This document shows, in pieces, positions 47,551-60,869 of a stretch of 64,000 bases of DNA; the stretch's first letter is position 1, and each line of letters opens with the position of its first letter. The DNA is from Beroe forskalii (lineage: Eukaryota > Ctenophora > Nuda > Beroida > Beroidae), in assembly GCA_011033025.1 (NCBI GenBank), contig WFMF01000052.1, forward strand, positions 506,396-570,395. Reading direction: 5' to 3'. The notes beneath the pieces are model-generated. The model was not told the origin of the DNA. It worked only from the letters and a program-made list of their open reading frames with translations, and did not search any database. Position numbers and translations under genes: made by a program.

Positions 47551-48578
47551 CTATAATCCACTGCACCAGCGTAAGTGAATCGACGCGTTGCAAATCATTT
47601 GTTCATCTTATGGTATCTTTTTTCTGCTTCGTTGAGCTGCTGTTTCGATCCATGAAGTGATCAATCAGAATTCGAACCTTCAGCACCATCTTCGTACCGA
47701 CATGTGACCTAACAATGTGGAAACTTCAGTCATTTCATTGAAATTTAACAGACCTTTTTGATCCGAAATTATCAATTAAGATGGAAATGGTTTTGGTACA
47801 CTATTTGGATGATATTTTCTTCCAATTAAACTGAAAATATTTGAATTTTTGCATTCCACGGAAAATGATAAAAGAAAATATCACCATTAATCTGTATAAT
47901 TGTATGATTCGACGCCAGGGCAAGAATCACAAATTGAATAAAACTGTTATCTGAGTATGTGAAAATGAAAATTTCAAAAAATATACATTAAAAGAACAAA
48001 TAAATGGGCTACAAACTCGGCTGGTATAGGAATGTTAGTGCCATATTATTATTATCACTGTTAAAACTAAATATATAGTTCATATGAGAAATAATTAAAT
48101 TGGTTTGAAAACCAGTCAAATACGATTAAATTTAAAAACGGAAAATCTCCTTGATTATAAGTTGGAAATATCCTTTAAAAATCTTTTCAGCTGAAATATA
48201 GTTTAACGGATTTGAACGGATAGATAACGGGTAAACAATTTCCAATCATCGTCCATTAAAACTTTCGATATCAGCGTCAACAAGTATCCGAAGATTTTAG
48301 AGGCGGATCATGCCTTTCACCCCAACTCATAACGAATGTGCAACCTTACCATCCTGATGAATACCACGAACAAACACACAGGTGAATAGACAATGTCCAT
48401 TCTCCATGTCCATTGGACATCCCGGGATAAGAAATGAACATTTCAGAATAAGAAATCCTAGAAACATAAACCTCTAAATATGAGGTATATATTATCAGAT
48501 AGGAAATGGCATAGGGATACAAGAAGACCAGAGATTCCAGGGAGAAGAAAAGTATCTGAATAATATTATGTGGATATA
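47551..48578. other. Intergenic DNA downstream of PPM1G
   Basis: AT-rich, no convincing frame. It should include the PPM1G 3' UTR at its right end. A short ATGTCCATTGGACAT palindrome near 48407 recalls the CCAATGG repeats at 18.8-19.5 kb. Confidence 0.35.
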
Positions 48579-51500
48579 TTAACTGGTTTTGCTCTTCTTC
48601 GAGTCTGGGACATCTGCTCCATCTTCTAGCTTTCGCTTGGAAGCCTCTTCATCTTTGATGTTTGAAACGTCCTGTGGGGAGTAAGAATCTAGTTAGACTT
48701 GGAGTAAAATGTGGCAGTATATGGTCAATATTCCACCCTTTTATCTTCCACGCATACATAAAAACTATATCAATATCTGAGTAGACCAATCAGCTTCCAA
48801 ATACTGAACCTGGATGTCCGATGTTAGGTACTAGGTAGTTGGGTTAGTTGGATACTACAGAACCAATCAACTCATCAAACACTGAACCTGGTTGAGCATT
48901 GCAATGACACACGTCATGTTGTCACATCCCGTACCATCACCACTGGTGTCTGGAGACATGCACTTATCCAGCAACTGAAATTATTAAACAGTGAAAAAGT
49001 AAATAACTGAGATTTACAGAGTTTGATTGAGATTTACAGAGTTTAGCTGATTTGACATAGATTAACAGAGTTTAACAGAGATTAACTGGGATGAACAGAG
49101 TTTAAAAGTGAGTTAAACAGAGATTAGATTCAGAGATAAATTGAAATAGAGGTAGGGCAGGGTGTTCCAGTCTGAAAATGTTTCGAGCACATACTCCATC
49201 CAGTTTACCAACCTTGCTAGCAATGTCTGAAAGGAATGTTGCACTCGACGTTTCCTCGGCTGTTGCCTCTTTGATATGGTCCCTCACAAAGGTTGCCGCT
49301 TCTTCAGAAGACATGACATTCCAAATACCATCGCATGCTATCAGCATGAACTCGTCATCCCTGGAAAGAGGATATAACGAGTAAACAGATAAGGATATCA
49401 GGTAAGAAAATCAAGCAAAATTCATGGAAATCCCATAAAATCAAATGAGATGCATCTTCGATAAATCCCTACTTATTGACTCAAATCCATGATGCTACTG
49501 AGACATGCTGCAGCAGCCAAACCCCCCAACTTACTCTGTGATGGAGTGAGTCTGAATATCCGGCATAGGACTAATCATCTGCTGCTCTGGAGCCAGCTCC
49601 GTGTTACTCTTGTACTGGTGATCCCCCAGAGCTCTGGCTAAGTTCAGACCCCCGTTAATCCTGCCGTCCTTGGTGATCTTACCCCCGGCCTTCTCAACCC
49701 GGGTCTTCTCAACCTCGTTCTCTGGTTTGTGGTCCTCGGAGAGGTCTGTGGTGGTTCCGTCCTTACTGCAGATCACACATCGGGAATCACCTGTTAGAGG
49801 ATTAAGGAGTGAAGGATATGAAGGTCAAAATAATGATCCGATTGCTCCGATTTAAAAAAAGTATTTGAATTATGGTAAGGTACAAGAGTGAGCATATCAG
49901 TGCCATCAGATCTCAGTTGGTTCAACTTACCAACATTGGCGACTGTTAGCACTCCCCCTTTGACTACAGCCACACAAGCAGTCGTCCCACTCCCGTACCC
50001 CTCCCGATCATCAAAATCAGCGCAACCTTCTTCCCCGTCTTCGTCATCGGATGATTCTTCATCATCATCGTCTTCATCGTCTTCGGAATCTTCTTCCGAG
50101 TCAACGAAATGAACATTCACTTATTTAGGCATTTGACATATGCGCAGCGTGTTAGAAAATTGGACAAAATGTGAAAGAACGGAGAATTTTGAATCTCAGG
50201 ATTTTATTTAAAAAAGTAGAAATGGATTACCGAGTCATCTTCGTCTCCTTCCTCATAATCTGAATCATCCGAATCCTCATCGTCCTTTTCTCCGTCCTTT
50301 TTCTCGGCCTCCTCTTCTCCTTCTTTCTTTTCAGCTCCCTCGCCCACCTCTGTTGCAGCCGATGCGCCCTCTTTGGCATCGTCACTGGTTTTAGGCTCAC
50401 TTACTTCGTCCTTCGCAGCCTCCCCGTTGGTAGAATTAGCAGCAGCAGCTGCTTCACCATTCTGAGGCAAATAGGGGTGAAGTAATGAAAGAAATCAGAA
50501 AATTTTAAATTATAATTAAGGCACACATTTTGTTTCACGCTACCACGCACAAACGCCAAATAACGAACTCCAGTTTAATATTATTAAAACTGGAGCTGCG
50601 TTGAGTAACAATATTCCTACCCCATTAACTTTGACTGGAGATGCTTCATCTCCGTTCTCAGCTTCCTTCTTCGCTTTCTTTCCTTTTCCAGACCCTTCAA
50701 ACTCCTCCTCTGCTTCCTCTTCTGCTTGGGCCTCAGCGACTGGGAAGAGTATGAGATAATCATACCATCATTCGAGTTCATATCCGGTCCTTATCCTACT
50801 TTGGCCTGGCGCGGGTCTTGCGCCAGACTATTGCAGGTTTGGCATACGTATTTAGTCATTTTACGGTCACACTAAGCAGTTTTATCTTCGAAAATGCGGC
50901 TGATACTCTTATATCATTGATGAACATGCCAGAAATAATTGAGCCTCTATAACTGGTGATAACAGCAACTGTATGCATCATACTTACTTTTCTTCTTGTA
51001 CTTTGCAAGGAGATCAAAGAGTGGCATCTTTGCCTCTTCGTTTAGTTCTTCACATTCCTTCAGCTTATCATCGATATCTTCATCTTCATCGTCTGCCTTG
51101 GTACCTGCAAGAAATCCAGAATCTAGTAAAGTTAATTATTACGAGAATAAGAATAGTTCTAGAATCTTCCAATCCATTATACCAATTTCAGCACAGTACC
51201 CATTACTCCCAATTACTCCTACGTTCTCTGCACAGAGAACTATTCCGAACTTTGTTAAATATTTAGCCGGGGACTGGACCTACGATCTCTAACTCAATAT
51301 CAAAGCTATTCCGAACTATTGGTTCAATTGACAGTACCTGCCAGAGTCTGTAGCTCATCTGCTGTCTCCTCCAACACAATCTGTTTGTCTACCGCCAGGA
51401 ACGCTTCCTTGAGCGCCGCGTCTACCTTTCCCGCTGTGAAGTGGTATTGTGTCTTGAGCAGGAATGGGAGGTATTTGGCAACGTACAGAGCTACTTCAGG

Positions 51501-54158
51501 ACCACCATGTCCGTCGTATACAGCAAACATGGCAGAGTCGTCTGTCAGATCGGGTAGACAGCTCATGGCGTCCTGGAATGATGGGAGAGGGATTAGAGTT
51601 GGCATAAACGGGTGGTATTTTGCATTTTAATTCATTAAATGATGGTTGTTCATTGCCCGCTTGTCGCTTCGATAAAATCGGTGGCGCGTTGATGAAAACA
51701 CCTGGTTTTAGATGGTCTAGGCATCTCAAACCAAGCACGCAGTATTGCATCAGAGTTATATTTGGGCTCTTTCTTAGAAATTCCTTCGCATTCCATTAAT
51801 TGAGATGTTGCCGCCAAATTACTGTGAACGGGCATGTGCTAAAATCGCGAATCTCTTTTGCGCGCGAAACATAATTCAACACAACGCGCGACAGATACTC
51901 TATTTCGATCTTCGCGGCTGCGCGAAATTCCAGAATTCGAACAATTTCTTTCAAGTGTTCAGCACTCATTACCCTGCCATTTAATCAAGTTAAAGCTCCA
52001 ATTACGCAAACCCATTAGCCTGGCTAAAGTGATTGAAGGGGTGTTTCGAGGATTTAATGGTTTTAAACGTTACATTAACCACCATTATTCTTGGGAAACG
52101 GAAAAGGTAAATTTGATAAATTGTTATACAGTTTGAGCTTTTGAGTCAACGAGATACGACCATGATGCTTGATTAATAGAAATATTAATTAATACTAGCA
52201 GTTCATTACAGACAGCCTAGAACATCATCTTTCAACTGTAATCCTGAGATAATCATCACTTTCTTATAAGATGACTGTGTCCTGTGATGATGATTCAAAC
52301 CGAAGATTTATTTCATATAAGAGGAGTTTGAGATAAGAAAAACAGAAGACAAAGGGGTCCTATATCTGACAGAACACCAGCACATAGCTTACTGACACTG
52401 TCCATTCTCTTACATGGCACAGACTCGCTAACAAATAAGAAGTCCTGTCAACACGAAATACTGTAACCCAGTTCGGGGTTATAACAGGTTATTGATAATG
52501 ACGTCATTATCAGGGTTTAGGATGGTTGATCTATGGCGTGAAAAAGCCTTATTTGGGCATGCGACCAGTTTCTGAGTATATGTAACGTGTGACAACTAGG
52601 TTTACGTGACCTGTAACGAAACACTAAAATATGATGCGAAGACTCTTTAAGCTTAACGCATTTTGTCGTTTCCACTCATGGCTGTAATCTTCATTTCACC
52701 AGTGGATAATATTCGTGTTGTAACAAGTAATTGTGGCAATCAGCAGCGAAATAATGACATTTATAACAACTAACACCAAGACATCAGATAACCGCTACTC
52801 ACCTTGACATTTTATTAACATTTAAACCTTGTAAACTTTGACACCACTAAGTGAGATAACATACCGCTACTAAGCTTGACACCACTGAGTTAGATAACAC
52901 ACCGCTACTCACCATGACACCACTAAGTGAGATAACATACCGCTACTAAGCTTGACACCACTAAGTCAGATAACATACCGCTACTCACCTTGACACCACT
53001 AAGTCAGATAACATACCGCTGCGCACCTTGACACCACTAAGTCAGATAACATACCGCTACTAAGCTTGACACCACTAGGTCAGATAACACACCGCTACTC
53101 ACCATGACACCACTAAGTCAGATAACATACCGCTACTCACCTTGACACCACTAAGTCAGATAACATACCGCTACTAAGCTTGACACCACTAAGTCAGATA
53201 ACACACTGTTACGCAACTTGACACCACTGAGTCAGATAACATACCGCTACTAAGCTTGACACCACTAGGTCAGGTCACACACCGCTATTAAACTTGACAC
53301 CGCTAAGTCAGATAACATACCGCTGCGCACCTTGACACCACTAAGTCAGATAACATACCGCTACGAAGCTTGACACCACTGAGTTAGATACCATACCGCT
53401 ACTAAGCTTGACACCACTAAGTCAGATAACATACCGCAAACCACCTTGACACCACTAAGTCAGTTAAAATACCGCTACTAAGCTTGACACCACTAAGTCA
53501 GATAACACACTGTTACGCAACTTGACACCACTAAGTGAGATAACATACCGCTACTAAGCTTGACACCACTGAGTTAGATACCATACCGCTACTAAGCTTG
53601 ACACCACTAAGTCAGATAACATACCGCTACTAAGCTTGACACCACTAAGTCAGATAAGATACAGCTAAGCACATTGACACCACTAAATCTGATAACATAC
53701 CGATATGCACTTTGGCACCACTTAGACGCGAATAATTTAGATGTATAATATATATCAATCCATGTCACCTAAACAGTACACAACTACAATTAATGACAGT
53801 AAATAAACCAACTTCTGTCCCTATGGTTGTTCAGATATGGCCTAGCCTGGCGACCTTAGTGAATGTCCTTGCTGAACGGCATGTTAAACAAGGAACTGAA
53901 GCTGAGAGGTTCCGTTCAGTACAGACAGCTATAGTGTCAGATGTTGGTATATACAAAGTGTGTTTCTCAACACAACCCTAGATTATGTCCTAATTTAGCC
54001 TCATTATTGAGATATGCCCTAATTAAACGTACCTCATTAGCGACCCGCCATCCCTGCATAGTAGAAGCGCCGTATCTGATGCCCAACTTGGACGTTCCAT
54101 CCGTAACTTCCTTATCAGTGACCGGTGCTTCCAAGTAACCAGATAGCGCTGCTCCCAT
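48579..54158 (-). CDS. PPM1G: Protein phosphatase 1G (PP2C gamma), 10 exons
   Basis: Nuclear Mg/Mn-dependent Ser/Thr phosphatase that acts on histone and splicing substrates in known orthologues. Exons in order: 54033-54158, 51338-51572, 50988-51104, 50621-50739, 50231-50461, 49931-about 50119, 49535-49790, 49213-49360, 48888-48974, 48579-48671. Landmarks: MQGWRV then EDAM, VYDGHGG (D62), a long acidic insert (runs of Asp/Glu in exons 3-6, the hallmark of PPM1G), [36 protein letters not shown], and a basic bipartite tail (KRKLED..KKSK) likely to be a nuclear signal. About 530 residues against 546 in human. All junctions are GT-AG except the acceptor of exon 6, where the only nearby AG (50120-50121) would shift the frame by one. 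Intron 1 holds the 38-bp minisatellite. Confidence 0.92.
52785..53735. repeat. 38-bp minisatellite in PPM1G intron 1, right arm
   Basis: About 24 units of the same 38-bp repeat as 41104-41800, in complement (CTAAGCTTGACACCACTAAG, then TCAGATAACATACCG). Longer than the left-arm array by about six units. Confidence 0.9.
53752..54028 (+). mobile_element. SINE-like insertion in PPM1G intron 1, right arm only
   Basis: The left arm reads straight from AATAATTTAGA to the exon 1 donor; here about 280 bp intervene, bracketed by similar AATTTAGATGTA and AATTAAACGTA (a possible diverged target duplication). Inside, CCTTGCTGAACGGCATG to GAAGCTGAGAGGTTCCG (53869-53918) matches the repeat at 17614. Confidence 0.5.
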
Positions 54159-54962
54159 GGCTAGATAGACTCAGTTAGTTGGGTAATTAGTAGGGTAATT
54201 AATAGGGGAATTAATAGGGGAATTAATAGGGGAATTACCGATAATGGTGGTGATGAGATAATTAGAAGAGTAACATAGTGATGTGTTATTAGTGTTATGG
54301 GGTTAATTTTTCCAAGGCATTTGATTAACCGGAAATATGATTGAGTCAACTGAACAATTAAATCTTGATAAGTGTGATAACATGTGAATAGAGATAGTCA
54401 GCAACAAATGCCCAATGAAGGCTATTGAAATAATTGAGACTGTGGAACGGAAGCAAATTACTACAATTTGCTAATGAAATATTTTTAAACAATACTGTAG
54501 TCTGTAGTCCAATGAATAAAAAATTGCCACATTGTTTATAGTTAAAAACAATTAACAAATAGGTTATAAGTTACTTTCATATCCAACTATATTCTAATGT
54601 GAAGAAAATATAAAAACAATCCTCATGATCTATATGTAGCTAATTATGTTTATTAGATACCCATGACATAGCTAAATACTCTAAAAATGAGTCTCATAAA
54701 TTACAATTAAAAATCCTGGCAACTTCGATAAATTGCAACTGAAGTGATCAGACAACAAAACAATCTAGATTCCATGGTATTCTTAGGATCATTACCAATT
54801 AAGCAATTATCAGTAAAAAAAATAACTCATCGCAAAATTTAGTTATCTCATCATATAAAAGAGTATTTATCGGTCAAGCACTATGAAATCATTTGATTCC
54901 TTTACTACTATTATGACCTATACCACAAGTTTTGTCTAAAAATAAAAGCTGGGTCATCTAAA
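54159..54962. other. RTEL1-PPM1G intergenic region, right arm
   Basis: 804 bp between the RTEL1 stop and the PPM1G start, both genes on the minus strand. GGGGAATTAATA is repeated three to four times at about 54196-54237, more than in the left arm. The close spacing leaves little room for a separate PPM1G promoter, which should lie here. Confidence 0.5.
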
Positions 54963-57900
54963 CTATGAAAAAACCAACCCATTAAAATACTTATCAAACG
55001 TAGGCTTGTCTTTGCGGTTAAGAAATACTCTGAACCCTCTGAGTAAACCTTTGTGGTTTACAAAAAGAAGATCATTAATCTTATTAATCAGCAATTGAAT
55101 GTCACCATCTTTCCTATAGACTCCTACAATGCTTTTAAAAACTTCATATTCAGAGGGATCTAACGAGGATCGGATGAGTGCAGCATATTCTTTACAACTC
55201 TTCTCCTTTTCCACTTTCTTATTGTCTGCAGCTGCAGCTTGGCTTGGTTCAGGTTCCTTGGTTTTTGTGTCTGGTTGAGATCCGCTCTTACTGTTGTGAC
55301 CACCAGTACTTGCAGAATTTGAACTGGGCATAAATTTAACAGTTGTTCTAGAATCTTGGGAAAACGGCTGGTCAGTCACTGCCCTGGATCTTTGAACAAC
55401 TTTTATTCTTTTCCTTGGATTCTTCAAAGCCTCTGGTGTTTTGAAGTCATGACGAACCTTACTTTTGGAGGTTATGGGAGACAGTTCTGGTGATAAAGTA
55501 AAATTAGGTGAGTTGACATTGTTAAGTGATGTGATCAGACTTTTCTCTATTCGTCTTTCCTTCTGACTTAATCTAATTGGAGGGGGTGTGTGCTCATCGT
55601 TCTCAGCAAGGATCTTCAAAGATTCCAACTCATCCTTTCTGCAGTTTATTTTACTTTTCTCATTCTGTTGAAACACTTGATACTTTGTTCTGAGTCTTCC
55701 TCCAGAGGGCTTGGTTGAGTTCACATCTTTGGTATCATCACCTTTCTTCATTTCTTGGCAAGCATGGAGTTTAAAAAACTGGGACAATTCTTTCACACAT
55801 GTGCCAAATTTGTCATGAACCTTGGTAAAATTTCTAGTCCATTTAGGTAATTCTTCTATATTAGACCGGAAAGAAAAGCGTTTATCCATGAAAATCACAG
55901 CACCAAAGTCATCCTTATGCCTTATGACTCGACCCACTGCCTGGTTAACAGCCCTTGAACTTTGCTGCTTATACCATTCATCCCCACTCAGAGATTCTTG
56001 TACAGATTTCTTCTGTTGGTTTAGAAATGCCATCTTGGAATTTACTTTTGGGTCAACTCTGGGTGGAAAAGGCAAGCCAGTTATGATAACTGCTCTCCCA
56101 TGCATATCTGCAAAATCAATTCCTTCTGAGGCTTTGCCTCTGCAGACAGCGAAGAGTATAGCACCAGTTGTTCCTTCAAAGGGGTTCTTAACCTTTTGAT
56201 CAAACTCTGCCATGACACTTGCCATTTCATTCTTTGATCTGGGTTCAATGAAGCATTGCTTTATTTTTGATATTCTAGTAAAGATATTACTCCCTTGCCA
56301 AGACTCTATGGTCGTATTCATAACAACATAGCTGGGGAAGAAGACAAGCACCCCACTTGGTATGAGTCGCAGAAGATTTATGATGGTATTTCCCAAAGAT
56401 GTAATATAACTGACATTGCTTCGATTCTTGTAAGTTGAAAGAAATTCCACACCATCATACCCATTACAAAGAACCTGAAAATGCAGATAAATTAGATATG
56501 GAACTTAACAAATTATTGAGTATAAACTATACAATCATGCTTTCAGTCTAGAGAGATTCAACTCATAGAGTAGAAGTCTATATATGTTTAACTGATTCAG
56601 CTCACTTCAAAATCTTTCAATATTGCCATTTCAGAGAAGTTTAATTGCAATTTTGAACTGCTTTTGCTTGTTATGTACTATATAATGTACATCATAAAAC
56701 AACTGGTTATGGACATTTTGTATTCAACTGGAAGATTCAATGAGGTGCTAATATTGATTGAATTACTGCTTAGTGCTTATCCTTAGCCTTGAGGCCATAG
56801 GATACCATAATCATTTTGTAGAGTGATGGCACATTGGCCAATCAGCTAATATTTAGGTGAGAGTTTATTTGCATGCTTATTGATCTATTTGCAATTACTC
56901 TGCAAGATGATTTGGGGTATTTAATTACTATCAAAGTAACTAAAGTATCATATTTACCTGTACACTTATTTGAGAAGGAGCAATTACATGAGGATTCTGT
57001 AGGGTTATTGGGAAAGGTATCTTCAGTTCACTAGAGAATGAGTTGAGAGGAGACAATGTTCCACTAGTGAGTATGATGGAATACACTCCCTGCCGAAGAA
57101 AGTCTTGCATAGCAATTCCTGGGCTGAAACACCAGTAAGATAGTTTGGTAACATATCTTGCAACAACTGATTCTGCATTTTTGTCCATCCTCCCCTTTGG
57201 TCCCTTTTTATCGGCTTTTTCCTTTGAAACATAACAGACATATGTTGATTGAGAGCTTTCATCTTGTGCTAATGTTAAGTCTAATATCTGCATAAAGTTA
57301 TTCAGCACGACAAAGGTATTGCCAACAATCTTATTACTGGTACTCACAGATAGCACAGCTTCCATTTTTTGAAGGACTTCTGTAATCAACCCCTTTGTTT
57401 CAAGATTAATATTAATGGATGCTAGTAAGTCTCTGAAGGTTGATTTTTCAATTGTTTTGCCTTCACCCTTCACTTCAATTTTGTTAAACTCACGTTCTAA
57501 AGCCAAAAATATAGCTTTCATTGTTAGGACATCATCTTTAGTCAATTCAGTAGGATCTTGTCCTGCTCGAGAAGCATCATCACCTGATCCATCATCCAGT
57601 ATCTTTTGCAAAGTTAGTTGGCAGTTCTCAATACAATTGGCAATATCAGTTGAGGTAATTTCAAAAGAGTATGACTCTTCACAAACTTTCTCTATATTGT
57701 GTGCTTCATCAAATATGACAATTGCATTTTCTAAGGAAATGCCTTGATTTCTTCTTGTCTTACTATCAATGAGATAATTATAAGGCATAAATATGACATC
57801 AGCATTCCTCAAAAGTTCTCGTGAAGAATAATAGGGACACATAGTTTTATCTTTAGAAATAGCAATCAACTCCTCAATGTCCAGAATTGCATCAAATGCA

Positions 57901-58433
57901 GAATCCTGAATTTTCTTCTCAACATTGGTGTAGTGAACACATGACCTCTCCTTAACTTTTGACCTACATGTATGGATTTTAGCCATTGAATTCTCTATGT
58001 TCATCACTTTTGGATGCAAACATAATTGTTCTCGTGACCCTATCACACTTACTTTTGGTTTGTAGATTGTATTTTTGAGTTCATTAACAACCTGAGATAT
58101 CTGTGAATGGGTTCTTGAGGCATAAATAATCTTAGGAATTGCTGCAAATGCTTCAATTGGTGCATCTTTTCCATGCCCAACAGCTTCATTTAATCCTGCG
58201 ACACTGGGATTTCCTGAAATGGCATCAAGTTGCCTTTTGGCAATGTAGGTAAGCCTCCAAGCAAGGACAGAACAGAGCAGGCAAAGTGTTTTTCCTGTGC
58301 CAGTTGGGGATTCTAGTATAGCATTTTGCTTAAGTTGCAAGGCCTTGATGACATGACTCATATAATCTTCTTGACATTTGTATGGAGTAAAGGGAAACTC
58401 TATGTCAACATTCCTTATAGTAACATGTGTCAT
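54963..58433 (-). CDS. RTEL1: Regulator of telomere elongation helicase 1, intact copy
   Basis: Iron-sulphur DEAH helicase that dismantles T-loops, G-quadruplexes and D-loops in the nucleus. Exons 56958-58433 and 54963-56474 join in frame (Val-Gln before, Val-Leu-Cys after) to give 995 residues. ATG at 58433 is chosen because the open frame upstream has no ATG and the start aligns with known RTEL1 N termini. Motifs: Walker A ESPTGTGKT (41-49), ASRTHSQ (105-111), four cluster cysteines (about 138, 156, 165, 199), DEAH (242-245), LSYWCFSPG, ILTSGTL, VCRGKASEG, QAVGRVIRH. A disordered linker is followed by one harmonin-like domain near the C terminus (KEYAALIRSSL to FLNRKDKPTFDKYF). Human RTEL1 is about 1,220-1,300 residues with two such domains and a PCNA-binding tail; here one domain and no obvious tail are seen. 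Only one intron, unusually few. Confidence 0.95.
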
Positions 58434-58668
58434 GCAAAGTAGCTGTGAGCACAACCTAGAAGCAGCTTGAGTTAGTAGTAAACAAAGAATATATGAATTA
58501 AATCAATCATCACCTCTAGCAATGACTGAGGGGGATTTCTAGAACAAGACCTAGGAGAGGATTCATTAGGGAAAAATCATTATCGTTATTAAAATATGAA
58601 TTCAATGTGCAGTTGCTAAACTATCTAACTCAATTTTTGTTTCATTCAATAATAATATTCCATGAAAT

Positions 58669-59974
58669 TTAAACACCCCAAAAGCTGAGGTAGGTATTCG
58701 ACTGAAGAAGCCTGCACACCACTCATCTTGGTGTGACTCATTTGGATCCTGCTGCTCTCTAAATTGCATTACCTAAAGGGATCATGTTGGAGTTCAAGTA
58801 CGGAGTTGGAGAAAAGTCTTGCAGATTGATGTCTTGAAGAAAGTTTTTCTTTTTAATTCAAATATATACCACAGACAAAACCGCAAGCGGCTGTCATAGC
58901 AACCCCCTCACAGAGTCACAGGGGCGCCGCTTTTTAATTGTAAGAGGTTATTATGATCTAAAAATACGTTATTCAGCGTCAAAGATAGAAATAATTTGTT
59001 AAAATCCTTGAAATAGTGATTTCCCTAATTTCTACAAAACGTCCACGTGAATTCACGTGCATTTCATTTCCATCGGCCATTTCTTGTTCTATTCAAGTAC
59101 AAATTAAGTTAAAATATTGATTCAGTCACTATTGTATAGTACAACAGCCCTGCACTTTTGGAATTCGGCCTGAAATTGGACTTAGCCGGCTCAAATTTAC
59201 GTTTTCGAGGGGCCATCACACCTTTCCCCTTAAATCGGGACGACTTAAAACTTTTTACCCTTGATATTTGATTGAGAAAGAACATTGATCTATCTGGAAA
59301 AGATGGAGCAATGTTCGTGAGTCGAGATATAGATGCTGAAAGTCACCATATTTTGGCCTAGTAAGAATCCTCGATTTTTGGATGCCTCCCACGACCTCAT
59401 TTTTTCACCAATCACCATGAAACTTCTTTTGTGGCTAAAACTCGAGGTCTTGATGCAACATAAGTCGGGAAATCATGATGCGATAGAAAACTTTTCAGAT
59501 ACAGTGCTTCAAAGTGGTCCAAAATTACGTTTTTCGCTAAAAATCGTGATTTCATCGATTTTGATGACGTCATAACAGCAAAAAAATCGATCCGCGAAAC
59601 TTCCTACATAGCCTATAACATTCTCCCATCTTAGCTGAAAAAAACACGCCCTCGATCAAGGCTCTACCATTTGTGGTTCTCGAGATTTCATCGTTACAAA
59701 CTTGGTCCTAAATTATCACGTCTATAAATAAGTATATATTCGTCCTGTGACATCGATACATTACTATATAGTCCTGGCAAGGTTGCGTTCGAGATATCTC
59801 GAGATTTCGGTATACGCATTAACTCGAGAGGGGTCGATTCCTACGTAAAATTTGACGAGGAATCGTTTAAGATAGGTTTCAAAGCTCTCAGTTGCTTCCT
59901 ACACTATTTTCAAACGCAAGTTTTTTTTTTCTTTTTTTTACTGTGAGGGGGTTGCCGTCCTTGCCAGGATGGAA
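58669..59974. mobile_element. 1.3-kb insertion in the right arm, with 12-bp direct repeat
   Basis: Absent from the left arm. ATTCCATGAAAT flanks it at 58657-58668 and 59975-59986, and the left arm has the single site (complement at 33830-33841). The first 200 bp resemble repeat sequence near 7790 (GAGTTGGAG..GTCTTGCAG). The rest, about 58889-59965, has its own inverted ends: CAACCCCCTCACAG at 58900-58913 and its complement at 59941-59954. It may therefore be a composite of two elements. No coding frame of note. Confidence 0.75.
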
Positions 59975-60869
59975 ATTCCATGAAATGAGTTTTAAATTAA
60001 CAAACCAATCCATGTTGTCAAATTTGATAAATTTGAGCATATTATTCAACACTAGGTGGACTTCCTGATGAAAGAGATATATTGGTCTTCAAACTATCAA
60101 TAGTAGTGTCGATACAACTGTCAATAGAATAGTAATACATCGTGGGGGTATCAATGAGATACATAAGGAGATACATAACAGCCAATGAAATTATTTTCAA
60201 AAAGTGGTTCATGATTAGTTGGTTACCCAACATTACCCTGGCAACCCATAAAGCAAAAAATCTGACATTCCCCCCCAGCCACAGGGTAAAAAACATCATA
60301 AAGGATATTCATTTTTTTTTAATGGGGGGAAAAATCTCCGAAGAGAGTAAAATATTATATAGCTTGAGGAAGCACCAAACATCCATGATGGATGGTGTAT
60401 CACAATAACAGAATCAAATACTTAATTATAAACTAATAAAATCTGATATCAAAGGATATTCATTTGTACTATAACTTTAAATGGTGTTGCAACATCTGAC
60501 TTTAGTAAAATAAAGTGATATAAAAGATTTTGATGTTGCAACATCTGAAAATAGTAAAATAAAGTGATATAAATGATTTTGATGGATGTATCAACACTTC
60601 AGTACTTCTCAGAACTCAGTTATCCTCATTTATCATCCTTCTACTGCAGATTACTGGTTATTCATGCTTTTTAAAACATAAAGAAATGTTAAGAAAGTGA
60701 AACTTCTTCAAAAAATAGTAACAGTTCACTAATCACCCTTTTTTTGTTCTGTATCTGCTATTTATCAAATTAAATTAAAAAAGGTAAACATTAAGCAAAA
60801 GATAAAGGGGAAACAAAAAGAAAAGATATATTTGAAAATGAAAATTTAAAACAAAGCTTCCGCGGGTCA

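Noticed and set aside
49888-50112. Plus-strand frame with a long serine run
   Set aside because: Antisense of the acidic Asp/Glu-rich insert of PPM1G.
51858-52136. Frame conserved in both arms ([24 protein letters not shown]), mirrored at 42458-42700
   Set aside because: Conservation follows from the inverted duplication, not from selection; it lies in PPM1G intron 1 and matches no family.
58434-58454. Upstream extension of RTEL1 by seven codons
   Set aside because: The open frame begins with TTG, not ATG; the first ATG at 58433 fits the family N terminus.
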